Of a stretch of DNA of 64,000 nt, positions 16,264 through 23,686 are shown piece after piece. Made by a program: the position numbers and the translations under genes. A model generated the notes under the pieces. That model was not told the origin of the DNA. It made no database searches and saw only the letters and a program-made list of their open reading frames with translations. Source of the DNA: [Clostridium] clostridioforme AGR2157 (lineage in GTDB: Bacteria; Bacillota; Clostridia; Lachnospirales; Lachnospiraceae); contig NZ_AUJR01000006.1 of the NCBI RefSeq assembly GCF_000424325.1, positions 105,132 to 169,131 on the forward strand. Direction: 5' to 3'. Each line of letters starts with the position of its first letter. Positions within the stretch are counted from its first letter, which is position 1.

Positions 16264-18165
16264 ATGGTTACAGTGCGGATGTTTATTCCATATATGAATA
16301 TGAAGAGCAGGTTCGAGGCGGCGGTGAGCCGTCTGGAGCCTCAGGATGATGTCAGGGTGGAGCTGCTTCACGTATTCGGCACCCCGGAATCCCTGTCGCG
16401 GTACGGGGACGCCGACATTTTAGTGGCCAGGGGCATGACCTATGACCGTCTCAGGTATCTGTTTCCGGAGAAGCATGTGGTGGAGATACAGCTCTCCAGC
16501 TTTGATATACTGAAAGCCCTGATTTGCGCCAGACAGGAGTTCCATCCTAAGAAGATAGCTCTCTGTGTGCGGTATATGGATGAGAGCGCTGTGTCCGAGC
16601 TGGAGAAATTGTGCCAGGCGGAGATTGCGTATTATACGGTCCATGACGAGGCATCCACCCTGGAGGCCATCCACAGGGCCAAGGCAGGCGGCGCCGACGT
16701 GTTCGTGGGAGCCGGAACCATGTGCGGACTGTGCGATAAGGAGGCATTGAACCGGGTCCATATCCACACAAAGGATATAGCCATAGAGCAGGCCCTGAAG
16801 CAGGCCATGGATGCGGCCAGGACCATCAATATGGAGCGGGCCAGGTCCAAGATGACCAGCACCATTCTCAACACCAGTGCCGATGCCCTGATTGCTGTAA
16901 ACGGCAGCGGGCTGATTCAGGCGTTGAACAACCAGGCATACCGTACCTTTCAGCTTTCCTCCCAGGCTGACTTCACAGGCCGTCCCGTGGAGGAGGTCTG
17001 CCCTGCCCTTAAATGGAAGGATGTGGTGGAGACTGGACGGGAACGGGAGGAGGTTATCCAGTGGAAGGACAGGAAACTGTACACTGAATACCGGCCCGTA
17101 CTGGTGGACAAGATGGGAAAGGGCGCCATCATTGTTGCCCGCTACACCGAGCAGATTATTGAGGCAGAGACTAAAATCCGGCAGAGCCTTGCGAAACAGG
17201 GACTTACGGCCAAGTATTCCTTTGACGACATCATTGGAAGCAGCCTTGCCATCCGGGAGAATATCCTTATGGCAAAGCGTTACAGCCGGGTGGATTCCAA
17301 TGTGCTGATTGTGGGAGAGACAGGAACCGGCAAAGAGCTTTTCGCTCACAGCATCCACCGGGAGAGCAGGCGCAGCGCGGAACCTTTTGTGGCGTTAAAC
17401 TGTGCCGCCCTGCCTGAAAACCTGCTGGAGAGCGAGCTCTTTGGATACGAACCCGGCGCGTTTTCCGGGGCGTCTAAAAACGGTAAGACGGGCCTGTTTG
17501 AACTGGCCCATAAGGGAACCATTTTTCTGGATGAAATCGGGGAGATTCCCATATCTCTCCAGGCAAAGCTGCTGAGGGTGCTTCAGGAAAGGGAAATCCG
17601 CCGCATCGGCAGCAACCGGGTACAGCCGGTGGATGTGCGTGTTATTTCCGCTACAAATATAAATATTGAGGAAAAAATCCGGGAAGGACAGTTCCGCGCT
17701 GACCTGTATTACCGCCTTAACCTGTTGGACATCACCATCCCGCCTCTCAGGGAACGGGGAGACGATATCCGGGAAATGGTGGATTTCTACCTGACCCGCT
17801 TTGCCTGCGAGATGGGAAAGCCTATCCCCAGGCTGTCAAGGGAGGCAGTGGATTTGATGACCCATTACGGCTGGCCCGGCAATGTGCGGGAGCTGCGCAA
17901 TATCTGCGAGCGTCTGATTGTGCTGAGCGACACCACGGAAATCGGACTCAGGGAAATACAGATGCTAAAGATATTCCGGAAAAAAGAAGGCCTCTTGCCC
18001 GGCACAGAGACGCCTGTAAAGGAACAGGCCCTGCCGGAAACCGAGATTATGTATGCCAATCTGAAGCCCAGGAAGAAAAAACAGGATATAGCAAAGGAGC
18101 TGGGGGTCAGCAGGACGACCCTGTGGCGCATGGAGAAGATGGCGCGGGAACAGAAGAAACAGTGA
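16264..18165 (+). CDS. Sigma-54-dependent activator with PrpR N-terminal domain
   Basis: A 633-residue enhancer-binding protein. Residues 1-200 are a PrpR-type sensor (small-molecule-binding Rossmann-like fold). A PAS-like segment covers about 205-320, and a sigma-54 AAA+ domain follows, with Walker A GETGTGKE, the sigma-54 contact loop GAFSGAS (a GAFTGA variant) and Walker B GTIFLDEIGE. A Fis-type helix-turn-helix closes the protein (QDIAKELGVSRTTLWRME). It hydrolyses ATP to open sigma-54 promoters. The -24/-12 promoter at 10529 is its obvious target. PrpR-type sensors usually recognise pathway acids. I chose the ATG at 16264 from the family start; the ribosome site is only moderate. Confidence 0.92.
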   Translation: MVTVRMFIPYMNMKSRFEAAVSRLEPQDDVRVELLHVFGTPESLSRYGDADILVARGMTYDRLRYLFPEKHVVEIQLSSFDILKALICARQEFHPKKIALCVRYMDESAVSELEKLCQAEIAYYTVHDEASTLEAIHRAKAGGADVFVGAGTMCGLCDKEALNRVHIHTKDIAIEQALKQAMDAARTINMERARSKMTSTILNTSADALIAVNGSGLIQALNNQAYRTFQLSSQADFTGRPVEEVCPALKWKDVVETGREREEVIQWKDRKLYTEYRPVLVDKMGKGAIIVARYTEQIIEAETKIRQSLAKQGLTAKYSFDDIIGSSLAIRENILMAKRYSRVDSNVLIVGETGTGKELFAHSIHRESRRSAEPFVALNCAALPENLLESELFGYEPGAFSGASKNGKTGLFELAHKGTIFLDEIGEIPISLQAKLLRVLQEREIRRIGSNRVQPVDVRVISATNINIEEKIREGQFRADLYYRLNLLDITIPPLRERGDDIREMVDFYLTRFACEMGKPIPRLSREAVDLMTHYGWPGNVRELRNICERLIVLSDTTEIGLREIQMLKIFRKKEGLLPGTETPVKEQALPETEIMYANLKPRKKKQDIAKELGVSRTTLWRMEKMAREQKKQ

Positions 18166-18184
18166 TGTCTGTTTATGATGTCTA

Positions 18185-18487
18185 TTGACAGAAAAACCTT
18201 TGGGAGATATGCTTACAATATCAGGAAAAACCAAAGGCAAGGCAGCGGATTATGTGATTACGGACTGCGGCACGGGCGAGGGAGCCATGCTGGCCCGCAA
18301 CTCGTTCCCAGGTGTGATTTGCGGCCATGTGGAGGATGCGCTGGACGCCTATACATTTGCCCAGATTAACGATGGGAACGTTGGCTGGGGAGGCGATCTG
18401 AACCTGGAATATATATTTGAGAAACTGTTCTGCGAGCCTTCCGGCCAGGGATATCCCAGGGAGAGGGCTGCTGGTCCAGTCCCTTAA
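18185..18487 (+). pseudogene. RpiB/LacAB-family sugar-phosphate isomerase remnant
   Basis: An open frame of about 100 codons matches the C-terminal half of RpiB/LacA/LacB-type isomerases: VITDCGTGEGAML, FPGVICGHVEDALDA, FAQINDGN, GWGGDLNLEYIFEKLF and GYPRER. The N-terminal half, about 60-70 residues with the first part of the active site, is missing. About ten residues between NDGN and GWGGD that family members have also appear to be lost. It has no ribosome site. It lies 19 nt after the sigma-54 regulator, so it is probably the stump of a former cluster member. Assignment rests on remembered family motifs. Confidence 0.65.
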
Positions 18488-18560
18488 AGATTTCCACCAG
18501 GTCTTTTAAGGAGGTGCCGCCAATGGCCTGAATGCGTTTCTCTGCATTGATAGGAACACC
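18484..18560 (-). other. Short unidentified coding-like remnant
   Basis: Read on the minus strand this stretch gives VPINAEKRIQAIGG followed by TSLKDLVEIFKGLDQQ with no start codon, directly after the stop of the GntR gene. The periodicity looks protein-derived and it abuts the broken RpiB frame from the other side, so this is likely a deletion junction between two old genes. I do not recognise the parent gene. Confidence 0.25.
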
Positions 18561-18567
18561 GCTATTT

Positions 18568-19365
18568 TTATGTCACCTTTTCATAATGAAGAATTCTCTT
18601 ACGTATCTGGCTATACTTCAATATATTAGTATCCACATACTCCCAAGTATAAACTGCCGGCGTACTGTCCTCATCAAAGTTAACGCCTTTTAAAAGGAGA
18701 AATGCTTTAGGGGGAATCCCTGCTTCTCCCAGTAGCCGGTCTAACAGCTCCACATCTTTGCTGTACACCGCATTCAGCTCCACCTTTTCCCATTCCAGTT
18801 TTTTCCTGCTGGCTCTGTACATGAAGTAAAATACAGAATTAACATAGGTGTCCAGTTCATCCATGTCAATCCCATTTAAATAGGAAAGAGGGATATAGTC
18901 CCGGGTGACGGCGCATATCTGCATGTCAGCGTAGAAAATCTTGTCACACTCAAGGGCATCCCGCCCTTCTTCCATGCCCAGATGGGAAGCCACATCCCTG
19001 TCTGCCCTGACAATCCGGTGGTTAATCATCTCCACCCTGGGCTTATATCCGCTGTTACGTATCATATCTGCAAAATGCATTACAGGATTAAAACTCACTT
19101 TTATTTCAAAAAAGCTGCTGTTTACAAAGGTTCCTTTCCCGTGTCTGCGAAATATCATGCCTTTGGCTGCCAGGTCGTCCAGGACACTGCGCAGGGTGAT
19201 ACGGCTGACCCCCAGCATACGGGCAAGCTCTTCCTCCCTGGGAAGCTTGCTGTTCACTGCTAAATCCATTTGCTTGATAAAACGGAGAAGCTCCTCCTCC
19301 ACCTGTACCTTCAGGTCAGTTTTCCTGACCCGTCTGGGTACGGATTCCATATAATCTTCCGCCAT
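18568..19365 (-). CDS. GntR-family transcriptional regulator with UTRA domain (HutC type)
   Basis: A 265-residue regulator. The N-terminal winged helix spans about residues 15-80 (LPREEELARMLGVSRITLRS, then FRRHGKGTFV in the wing), and a UTRA-type effector domain follows to the end. UTRA regulators sense small metabolites and usually repress adjacent transport/catabolic genes. The ATG at 19365 has GGGAGGG four bases upstream; the longer in-frame start lacks a site. It lies downstream of the nucleobase permease operon on the same strand, behind a probable terminator. A 10-bp-arm palindrome at 21649 at the head of that operon is a good operator candidate. Confidence 0.85.
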   Translation of the reverse strand: MAEDYMESVPRRVRKTDLKVQVEEELLRFIKQMDLAVNSKLPREEELARMLGVSRITLRSVLDDLAAKGMIFRRHGKGTFVNSSFFEIKVSFNPVMHFADMIRNSGYKPRVEMINHRIVRADRDVASHLGMEEGRDALECDKIFYADMQICAVTRDYIPLSYLNGIDMDELDTYVNSVFYFMYRASRKKLEWEKVELNAVYSKDVELLDRLLGEAGIPPKAFLLLKGVNFDEDSTPAVYTWEYVDTNILKYSQIRKRILHYEKVT

Positions 19366-19391
19366 TTTTCCCTCCCATAAATGCCGCTGGC

Positions 19392-19428
19392 ACTGCACTC
19401 CGTAAGCTTCGTGCTTACATGATGCAGT
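19392..19428. promoter_or_regulatory. Nested inverted repeats upstream of the UTRA regulator
   Basis: Outer arms ACTGCA/TGCAGT (19392-19397 and 19423-19428) enclose inner arms GTAAGC/GCTTAC (19402-19407 and 19413-19418). The structure lies in the 5' leader of the gntR gene, about 30-60 nt before its start, and could be an autoregulatory site or a leader stem-loop. Confidence 0.4.
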
Positions 19429-19475
19429 ACTGGGAGCATGTTCTTAATATACTCCCGGCAAACAAATATAAATTA

Positions 19476-19508
19476 TGCCTACCCTGTCGCTTATAGACAG
19501 GGCAGGCA
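19476..19508 (-). terminator. Probable terminator after the nucleobase operon
   Basis: TGCCT-A-CCCTGTC pairs with GACAGGG-C-AGGCA around a 7-nt loop (12 bp plus one mismatch). Read on the minus strand it is followed by a T/A-rich run. It lies between the small membrane-protein gene and the UTRA regulator. The rest of the 19366-19607 gap holds only the nested repeats listed above. Confidence 0.5.
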
Positions 19509-19607
19509 CGTCCCTACAAAGGACAAATACATTATTTATATGATAACATGTTTCCCGCTTTCTTTCAAGCGGACCGAAGGTTTTAACATTTGTTCCTCAA
19601 TATCTGT

Positions 19608-19772
19608 TTATGGCTGCCACTTGAAATACCCATATATCATAATAAGAATACTCACAATCAAAAGTCCATTTCCTATATTGATAAACAGTGGATTTTCAGC
19701 CAGACATCCCATAAAGGAGCCGATACCCATAATAACTGTTCCGAATAAAGCACTGAATTTATATCTGTCCAT
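19608..19772 (-). CDS. Small membrane protein (54 residues), unrecognised
   Basis: A 54-codon frame starts MDRYKFSALFGTVIMGIGS and ends in YGYFKWQP. It has two hydrophobic stretches (about residues 8-22 and 36-50) separated by a short polar loop (AENPLFINIGNG), so a two-pass membrane hairpin is likely. The start at 19772 has AAAGGGG about 8 nt upstream and lies 17 nt after the stop of the NCS1 permease, so it is translated from the same message. The context suggests an accessory small subunit or modulator of the permease; that is inference and I do not recognise a family. Confidence 0.6.
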   Translation of the reverse strand: MDRYKFSALFGTVIMGIGSFMGCLAENPLFINIGNGLLIVSILIMIYGYFKWQP

Positions 19773-19789
19773 ATATACCATACCCCTTT

Positions 19790-21082
19790 CTATTCTTCTG
19801 AAGCCACACTGGTGGTTACACGCTGCTTACTTAAGGCCATAAGGACTGTATAGATAACTGAGCCCAGAATAATTCCATTTAGGGATGGCAGGCCAAAGGG
19901 AACCATGTACACCAGGGCAATTGAGATGGCCCAGGTAATCCAGGGAACCGGATTCCATTTACAAAACTGCGCCTTGTCATATGCAGCGTAGCTGCCCTTA
20001 TGTACCAGAAAATAATCTGACAGGATGATTCCTGAAAGGGGAGGTACCACGGTGCCAAGTATATCAAGGAAGGTGAACAGAAAGCCAATTTTATATGGCT
20101 CTGTCAGGGTGGCCAGTGCTGACAGCGCCAGCAGGATGGACAGCATCTTCTTGCGCTCCATCTTGAATGCATTGGAAAGATTCAGGGATGTGGAGTACAG
20201 GTTGGCTGCATTGGTGGTGAAAATGTTGGTGGTCATGAGAATCAGGCTGGGGATGACCAGGCCAAAGCCCAGAAGGATTACGGTCAGGTCACTGTTCTGC
20301 ATGGAAATTGCTGCAATGGCACCGCAGACAATCATCAGGATATTGCCCCCCAGCAGTCCTGTAAGGGTGGCTGACACCGCTGCCTTGGTATCCTTGGCAT
20401 AGCGCATGATGTCGGCAATACAGGTTGCAGTGGACAGGATCCAGGTGCCTATAACGGCTGTGATGCCTGTAAACAGCGGCATGTCAGTAGCCGGGACATA
20501 GGAGAACAGGGCATCCACCCCGCCTATGACTCCTAGGGAACGGATGGCAGTGGCAATGGACAGGAATACAATGGCCGGGATGGCAATGTAACCCAGAATG
20601 GTGATGGCGCTGATTCCAAACATGGCGAATATACCCATGATAATAGCGCTGGCAGCCATGCACACTCCCTCGCCAACATGATCCAGATTGAATACCTGTG
20701 CCACGAAATGTCCATAGGTTGCTGCCTGGATGGTGTACCAGCCAAGGTTAACCACCGGCACGAAAATGGAGGCTGCCTTGGAACCGCCGGAACCAAAACT
20801 GTAGCTGGTAAGCAGTGCAAAGGTAAGGCCTGTCTTACAGGCAATGATACTGATTAACACGGCAATGATGCTCAGGAAAATATTACCTCCCAAGGTTGCC
20901 AGTATAATATGCTTAAAATCCATTCCAGCGGCAAGTCCGCCTCCTGCCATCATACTGGTGATGACAAATACAAATCCGGTCCAGACAATGGTAAGGCTGA
21001 AGTATGTCTTACGCTGGTTTAAAGGTACGGCGCAGCGGGAATATTCCGTATCTGCTGCCTGATTCTGATTCTTCTGCTCCAT
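19790..21082 (-). CDS. NCS1-family nucleobase permease (cytosine/purine type)
   Basis: A 430-residue polytopic membrane protein of the nucleobase:cation symporter-1 family (CodB-like), with about 12 hydrophobic segments. Recognisable landmarks are the start of TM1 (TIVWTGFVFVITSMMAGGGLA), FGSGGSKAAS, NLGWYTIQA, and a late LSDYFLVHKGSY. It should import cytosine, a purine or a related base with a cation. The start at 21082 follows GGAGGATATGAG. It lies 63 nt downstream of a deaminase gene, which would act on the imported base. Confidence 0.88.
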   Translation of the reverse strand: MEQKNQNQAADTEYSRCAVPLNQRKTYFSLTIVWTGFVFVITSMMAGGGLAAGMDFKHIILATLGGNIFLSIIAVLISIIACKTGLTFALLTSYSFGSGGSKAASIFVPVVNLGWYTIQAATYGHFVAQVFNLDHVGEGVCMAASAIIMGIFAMFGISAITILGYIAIPAIVFLSIATAIRSLGVIGGVDALFSYVPATDMPLFTGITAVIGTWILSTATCIADIMRYAKDTKAAVSATLTGLLGGNILMIVCGAIAAISMQNSDLTVILLGFGLVIPSLILMTTNIFTTNAANLYSTSLNLSNAFKMERKKMLSILLALSALATLTEPYKIGFLFTFLDILGTVVPPLSGIILSDYFLVHKGSYAAYDKAQFCKWNPVPWITWAISIALVYMVPFGLPSLNGIILGSVIYTVLMALSKQRVTTSVASEE

Positions 21083-21145
21083 CTCATATCCTCCACGTAT
21101 CCACTATATTAGTTTTTCCTGTACATTCTGATTCGCACATCCCTG

Positions 21146-21634
21146 CTAATTATTCCAGTATCCCCTGTGTACGTCTGTTATCTCCTCCACCAGTTCGGGA
21201 AATGGCCCCACTACTTCAATGGCTTTCTGTCCTCTTGCAAATACCACACGGCAAGGAAGGTCAAAGGTAGGATTCTGCGGGTCAGCCCCGGTCTGTGCCA
21301 GCAGGTCCTTTTCCGTCATGCCATATACCACACGCCCTATGCCTGCCCAGTAGATGGCGCCTGCACACATGGCGCATGGTTCTGCCGTGGTGTAAAGGGT
21401 GCAGTCCTTGAGGTAATCCTTAGTGTACAGCTGGGATGCCCGCTCAGCAACCTGAGTTTCTGCATGTCCGGTACACTTATTCTCTGTGATTTCAATGTTG
21501 GGCTGTTCCAGCAAAATGTTGCCGTCCTTATCTGCCAGCAGCGCGCCAAAGGGAGTGTTGCCGCTTTCACGTGACTGCCTGGAGATTTCTACACAGCGTT
21601 TTAAGTTCTTAATGTCAATTGAGTGCTCCATCAT
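21146..21634 (-). CDS. Nucleobase/nucleoside deaminase (guanine deaminase-like)
   Basis: A 162-residue zinc-dependent deaminase of the cytidine/deoxycytidylate deaminase-like fold. The zinc site is seen as HAETQ (His and catalytic Glu) and PCAMC (two Cys), with NTPFGALLAD upstream. Length and the C-terminal aromatic tail (HRGYWNN) resemble bacterial guanine deaminases rather than TadA. It hydrolytically removes an exocyclic amine, paired with the NCS1 permease just downstream. AGGAGG lies upstream of two adjacent ATGs (21634 and 21631); the second has the better spacing. Confidence 0.85.
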   Translation of the reverse strand: MMEHSIDIKNLKRCVEISRQSRESGNTPFGALLADKDGNILLEQPNIEITENKCTGHAETQVAERASQLYTKDYLKDCTLYTTAEPCAMCAGAIYWAGIGRVVYGMTEKDLLAQTGADPQNPTFDLPCRVVFARGQKAIEVVGPFPELVEEITDVHRGYWNN

Positions 21635-21648
21635 TATCCTCCTATGTG

Positions 21649-21669
21649 ATATAAGGTATTACCTTATAT
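21649..21669. promoter_or_regulatory. Perfect palindrome at the head of the deaminase-permease operon
   Basis: Arms ATATAAGGTA and TACCTTATAT (10 bp each, one central base) lie immediately upstream of the deaminase ribosome site. The inner GGTA-TACC core resembles HutC/UTRA-type operators. The UTRA regulator encoded at the end of the same operon is the obvious candidate to bind it. From 21670 to 21911 I see no supported gene. Confidence 0.65.
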
Positions 21670-21911
21670 TTGTGATTTTAATTTAACATAATCCAAGGGG
21701 GGTTGTAAATCATTAATATGTATAAGGAAAAGGAAATTTATTGTGCATATTTGCAAATGGAAACTATCTTCGTGGGCCTGGATGACCGTCTGTCCATTTC
21801 CTGGGATAAGGATGCAGGCGGCGGAATGGTAGTTAAAGATATCACACCAGATATAACAATACCATATAATATAGGGGGAATGAACTGGAATAAGAATTTT
21901 TCTGTTTTTGG

Positions 21912-21940
21912 TTGACATGAAAGAAAAAAGCGCATATAAT
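21912..21940 (+). promoter_or_regulatory. Consensus sigma-A promoter of arsR
   Basis: TTGACA at 21912-21917, a 17-nt spacer and TATAAT at 21935-21940, a perfect consensus. It starts the arsenic resistance operon, with the ArsR box lying directly over the expected start site. Confidence 0.9.
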
Positions 21941-21944
21941 AACA

Positions 21945-21962
21945 TATAGAAAATATTCTATA
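21945..21962. promoter_or_regulatory. ArsR operator 1
   Basis: TATAGAA-AATA-TTCTATA is a perfect 7-bp-arm dyad just downstream of the -10 box and before the arsR ribosome site. Position and form fit ArsR autorepression relieved by arsenite. A second related box occurs at 22359. Confidence 0.8.
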
Positions 21963-21977
21963 CAAGAGGTGAGCGAT

Positions 21978-22295
21978 TTGGAACAGATTTATACTGATAC
22001 ATCGAAAATGTTAAAGGCGATTTCTGATTCGAAACGCTTACGCATAGTGGATATGCTTTCCTGCGGAGAGTTGTGTGCCTGTAAAATCCTTGAAGCGTTC
22101 CATATCACCCAGCCGACCCTTTCACATGATATGCGGGTGTTGATTGAGGCAGGACTTGTGAATGATCGGCGTGAGGGTAAGAATATTTTTTATTCGCTCA
22201 ACAAAGCGCGTCTTATCGAACTTGAAAACACCTTGCATAGAATTATGACACCAAAGGCAGATTGTATTTGCCATTCGGGAGACTGTTGCAAATAA
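21978..22295 (+). CDS. arsR: Arsenic-responsive repressor ArsR
   Basis: A 105-residue ArsR/SmtB winged-helix repressor. The metalloid-sensing CxC is present in ELCACKILEAF, and the recognition helix region follows as TQPTLSHDMRVLIEAGLV. The C-terminus carries extra cysteines (DCICHSGDCCK) that could add metal ligands. It represses until As(III) binds. I prefer the TTG at 21978, which is 5 nt after AGAGGTGA; the in-frame GTG at 21969 overlaps that site. It is the first gene of the ars region, and its own box lies between promoter and gene. Confidence 0.92.
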   Translation: MEQIYTDTSKMLKAISDSKRLRIVDMLSCGELCACKILEAFHITQPTLSHDMRVLIEAGLVNDRREGKNIFYSLNKARLIELENTLHRIMTPKADCICHSGDCCK

Positions 22296-22303
22296 AAATG
22301 ATA

Positions 22304-22339
22304 CCGATGCTTATGAATACTGTAACATTCTGGCATCGG
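22304..22339 (+). terminator. Hairpin downstream of arsR
   Basis: CCGATGC (22304-22310) pairs with GCATCGG (22333-22339) around a 22-nt loop, followed by ATTTCAT. It is a weak terminator-like stem that could separate arsR from the downstream ars genes, which have their own ArsR box. Confidence 0.4.
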
Positions 22340-22358
22340 ATTTCATAAAATCTAAATT

Positions 22359-22372
22359 TAGAATAATTTCTA
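22359..22372. promoter_or_regulatory. ArsR operator 2
   Basis: TAGAA-TAAT-TTCTA has the same arms and 4-nt spacing as the core of the arsR operator. It lies 7 nt before an AAAGGAGG ribosome site whose gene is now interrupted. This suggests that the second ars transcription unit once had its own ArsR-controlled promoter here. Confidence 0.65.
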
Positions 22373-22394
22373 TATTTTAAAGGAGGACTTAAGG

Positions 22395-22430
22395 TTGAAA
22401 ATGAAAAGTAGAGGGTATCCATCCCCTTAA
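22395..22430 (+). pseudogene. Truncated start of a former ars-operon gene
   Basis: AAAGGAGG lies 8 nt upstream of TTG, followed by MKMKSRGYPSP and a stop after 11 codons. The ribosome site is excellent, so a real gene once began here. The frame ends where IS110-related sequence starts on the other strand. The identity of the lost gene cannot be read. Confidence 0.45.
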
Positions 22431-23066
22431 TCGCACGACAAATAAGCCATCTTTCGGTGGCTGCTTTAAAAATTGAATATTGGGAATGTTAAGGTTATGC
22501 AGTTGCTGACGGTCTGCTGCAGGTATGTGCTGGTTACGACAGCATTGGCGCACTGTAATGGCAAGTTCCTGCTGATAGGGAGCGGCGAGCGCAAAGCTGG
22601 CGGATGTCAGCAGGGGGCATAAAGCTACCGGCAACAAGATCGTGCTTAAAGAGGTCAGCAATCCATTTGGCATCTTTCTTGTCAGTTTTCTTTCCACGGA
22701 TAGCCTTAACATATTTGGGATGAGCAAGGACAATCGTACAATCGTTTTCTAAAACGTTGTAAACAGGAATCCAGTATTTACCAGTAGATTCCATACAGAC
22801 ATCCTTGCAGTTATGTTTGAGAAGCCATTGTAACAAATCTTTCAGACCGCTCGTGTAGGTCGAAAAACGGTGGCTCTCATAAGTGGTCACGCCCTGCTTG
22901 TCAGTAGAGGCGATGCAGGCCACTACAAAAGTCATGTGGACATCAATGCCACAACAGATTTTGTACACGATTTTTAAAGCCATAGGGACTCCTTACCGAA
23001 CCGGGAGGTTCGCTAAAGATGATAGGGAGATTCCCCGTGATTTGTAATATACCGAGTTCCCTACAA
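22413..23066 (-). mobile_element. IS110-family element remnant
   Basis: About 650 bp between arsR and arsD contain a decayed IS110-type transposase on the minus strand and its upstream region, with a hairpin (GAACC/GGTTC) before the transposase start. A complete IS110 element is about 1.2-1.5 kb, so more than half is lost. The boundaries are approximate because IS110 elements lack inverted repeats and I saw no target duplication. Confidence 0.6.
22434..22983 (-). pseudogene. IS110-family transposase, N-terminal part only
   Basis: The first 135 or so residues carry the RuvC-like DEDD domain of IS110 transposases: Asp in CCGIDVHMTFVVA, Glu in CMESTGKYWIPV and Asp in KTDKKDAKWIADLF. The frame then shifts near PPADIRQL and continues in another frame for about 60 codons (ADRQQLHNLNIPN region) without the last acidic residue or the C-terminal Transposase_20 domain. 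IS110 transposases are about 400 residues. It cannot be active. Confidence 0.75.
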
Positions 23067-23068
23067 AC

Positions 23069-23142
23069 AAGAATTATAACGAAAAAATAGGCTCAGGAAA
23101 ACATTTTCATTACGTTTTGTGCCTGAGCAAAGCGAAAGGAAT
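23069..23142 (+). repeat. Shared leader element, copy A (upstream of arsD)
   Basis: Begins AAGAATTATAA and ends GAGCAAAGCGAAAGGAATG. Inside, GCTCAGG (23091-23097) pairs with CCTGAGC (23122-23128). The same order of motifs recurs at 27125-27202 before an unrelated lipoprotein gene. The element holds the ribosome-site region of arsD. Confidence 0.65.
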
Positions 23143-23152
23143 GGATATATCT

Positions 23153-23662
23153 ATGAAAACCATGAAAATCTTTGAACCGGCTATGTGCTGCCCCACGGGA
23201 CTTTGCGGTGTAGGTGTTGACCCCGAACTGCTCCGCATTTCCACCGTACTGAACACGCTGAAACAGAATGGTGTGGAGGTACAGCGGTTTAACCTGACCA
23301 GCGCCCCAACGGAATTTGTGAAGAATAAGGCTGTCACTGAATATTTGCGGAAGTTTGGCCCGGATAAACTGCCGGTAGTGCTGGTGGATGATTTCATCGT
23401 GCTTGCTGGACGCTATCCGACCAACGAGGAATTTACAAGCTGGCTGGAATTGTCTGCCGATATTCTGGGCGTTTCCTGTTGTGGGAATGATACTCCCTGT
23501 TGTTGCGATACATCTGCCCCCGCAAGCTGCTGCGGAGAGGACACCGACACCGAAAGCTGCTGCTGTTGTGGCGATACCTCCGCAACTGACGGATGCTGCA
23601 CTGCTGATTGCTGCTCTGACGGTTCTGCCCCGGAGGGATGCTGCACGAATGGCTGCTGCTGA
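23153..23662 (+). CDS. arsD: Arsenic metallochaperone ArsD with cysteine-rich tail
   Basis: A 169-residue ArsD. With the start at 23153 the metalloid-binding cysteines fall at 12, 13 and 18 (FEPAMCCPTGLCG), the canonical ArsD numbering, which supports this start over the ATG at 23141. ArsD passes As(III) to ArsA. Usual ArsD proteins are about 110-120 residues. Here a further tail of about 60 residues contains 19 cysteines in CC, CCC and CCCC clusters separated by Asp/Ser/Thr-rich linkers, like a metallothionein. It probably increases arsenite capture, but that is inference. Confidence 0.93.
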   Translation: MKTMKIFEPAMCCPTGLCGVGVDPELLRISTVLNTLKQNGVEVQRFNLTSAPTEFVKNKAVTEYLRKFGPDKLPVVLVDDFIVLAGRYPTNEEFTSWLELSADILGVSCCGNDTPCCCDTSAPASCCGEDTDTESCCCCGDTSATDGCCTADCCSDGSAPEGCCTNGCC

Positions 23663-23686
23663 TTTAATCAAGAAAGGAAATCGCCT

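Noticed and set aside
19441..19842. Plus-strand frame across the gap before the permease
   Set aside because: It is antisense to the 54-residue membrane protein and the permease end, with no ribosome site.
21718..21915. A 65-codon plus-strand frame between the deaminase and arsR
   Set aside because: No ribosome site, no recognisable motif, and it runs into the arsR promoter.
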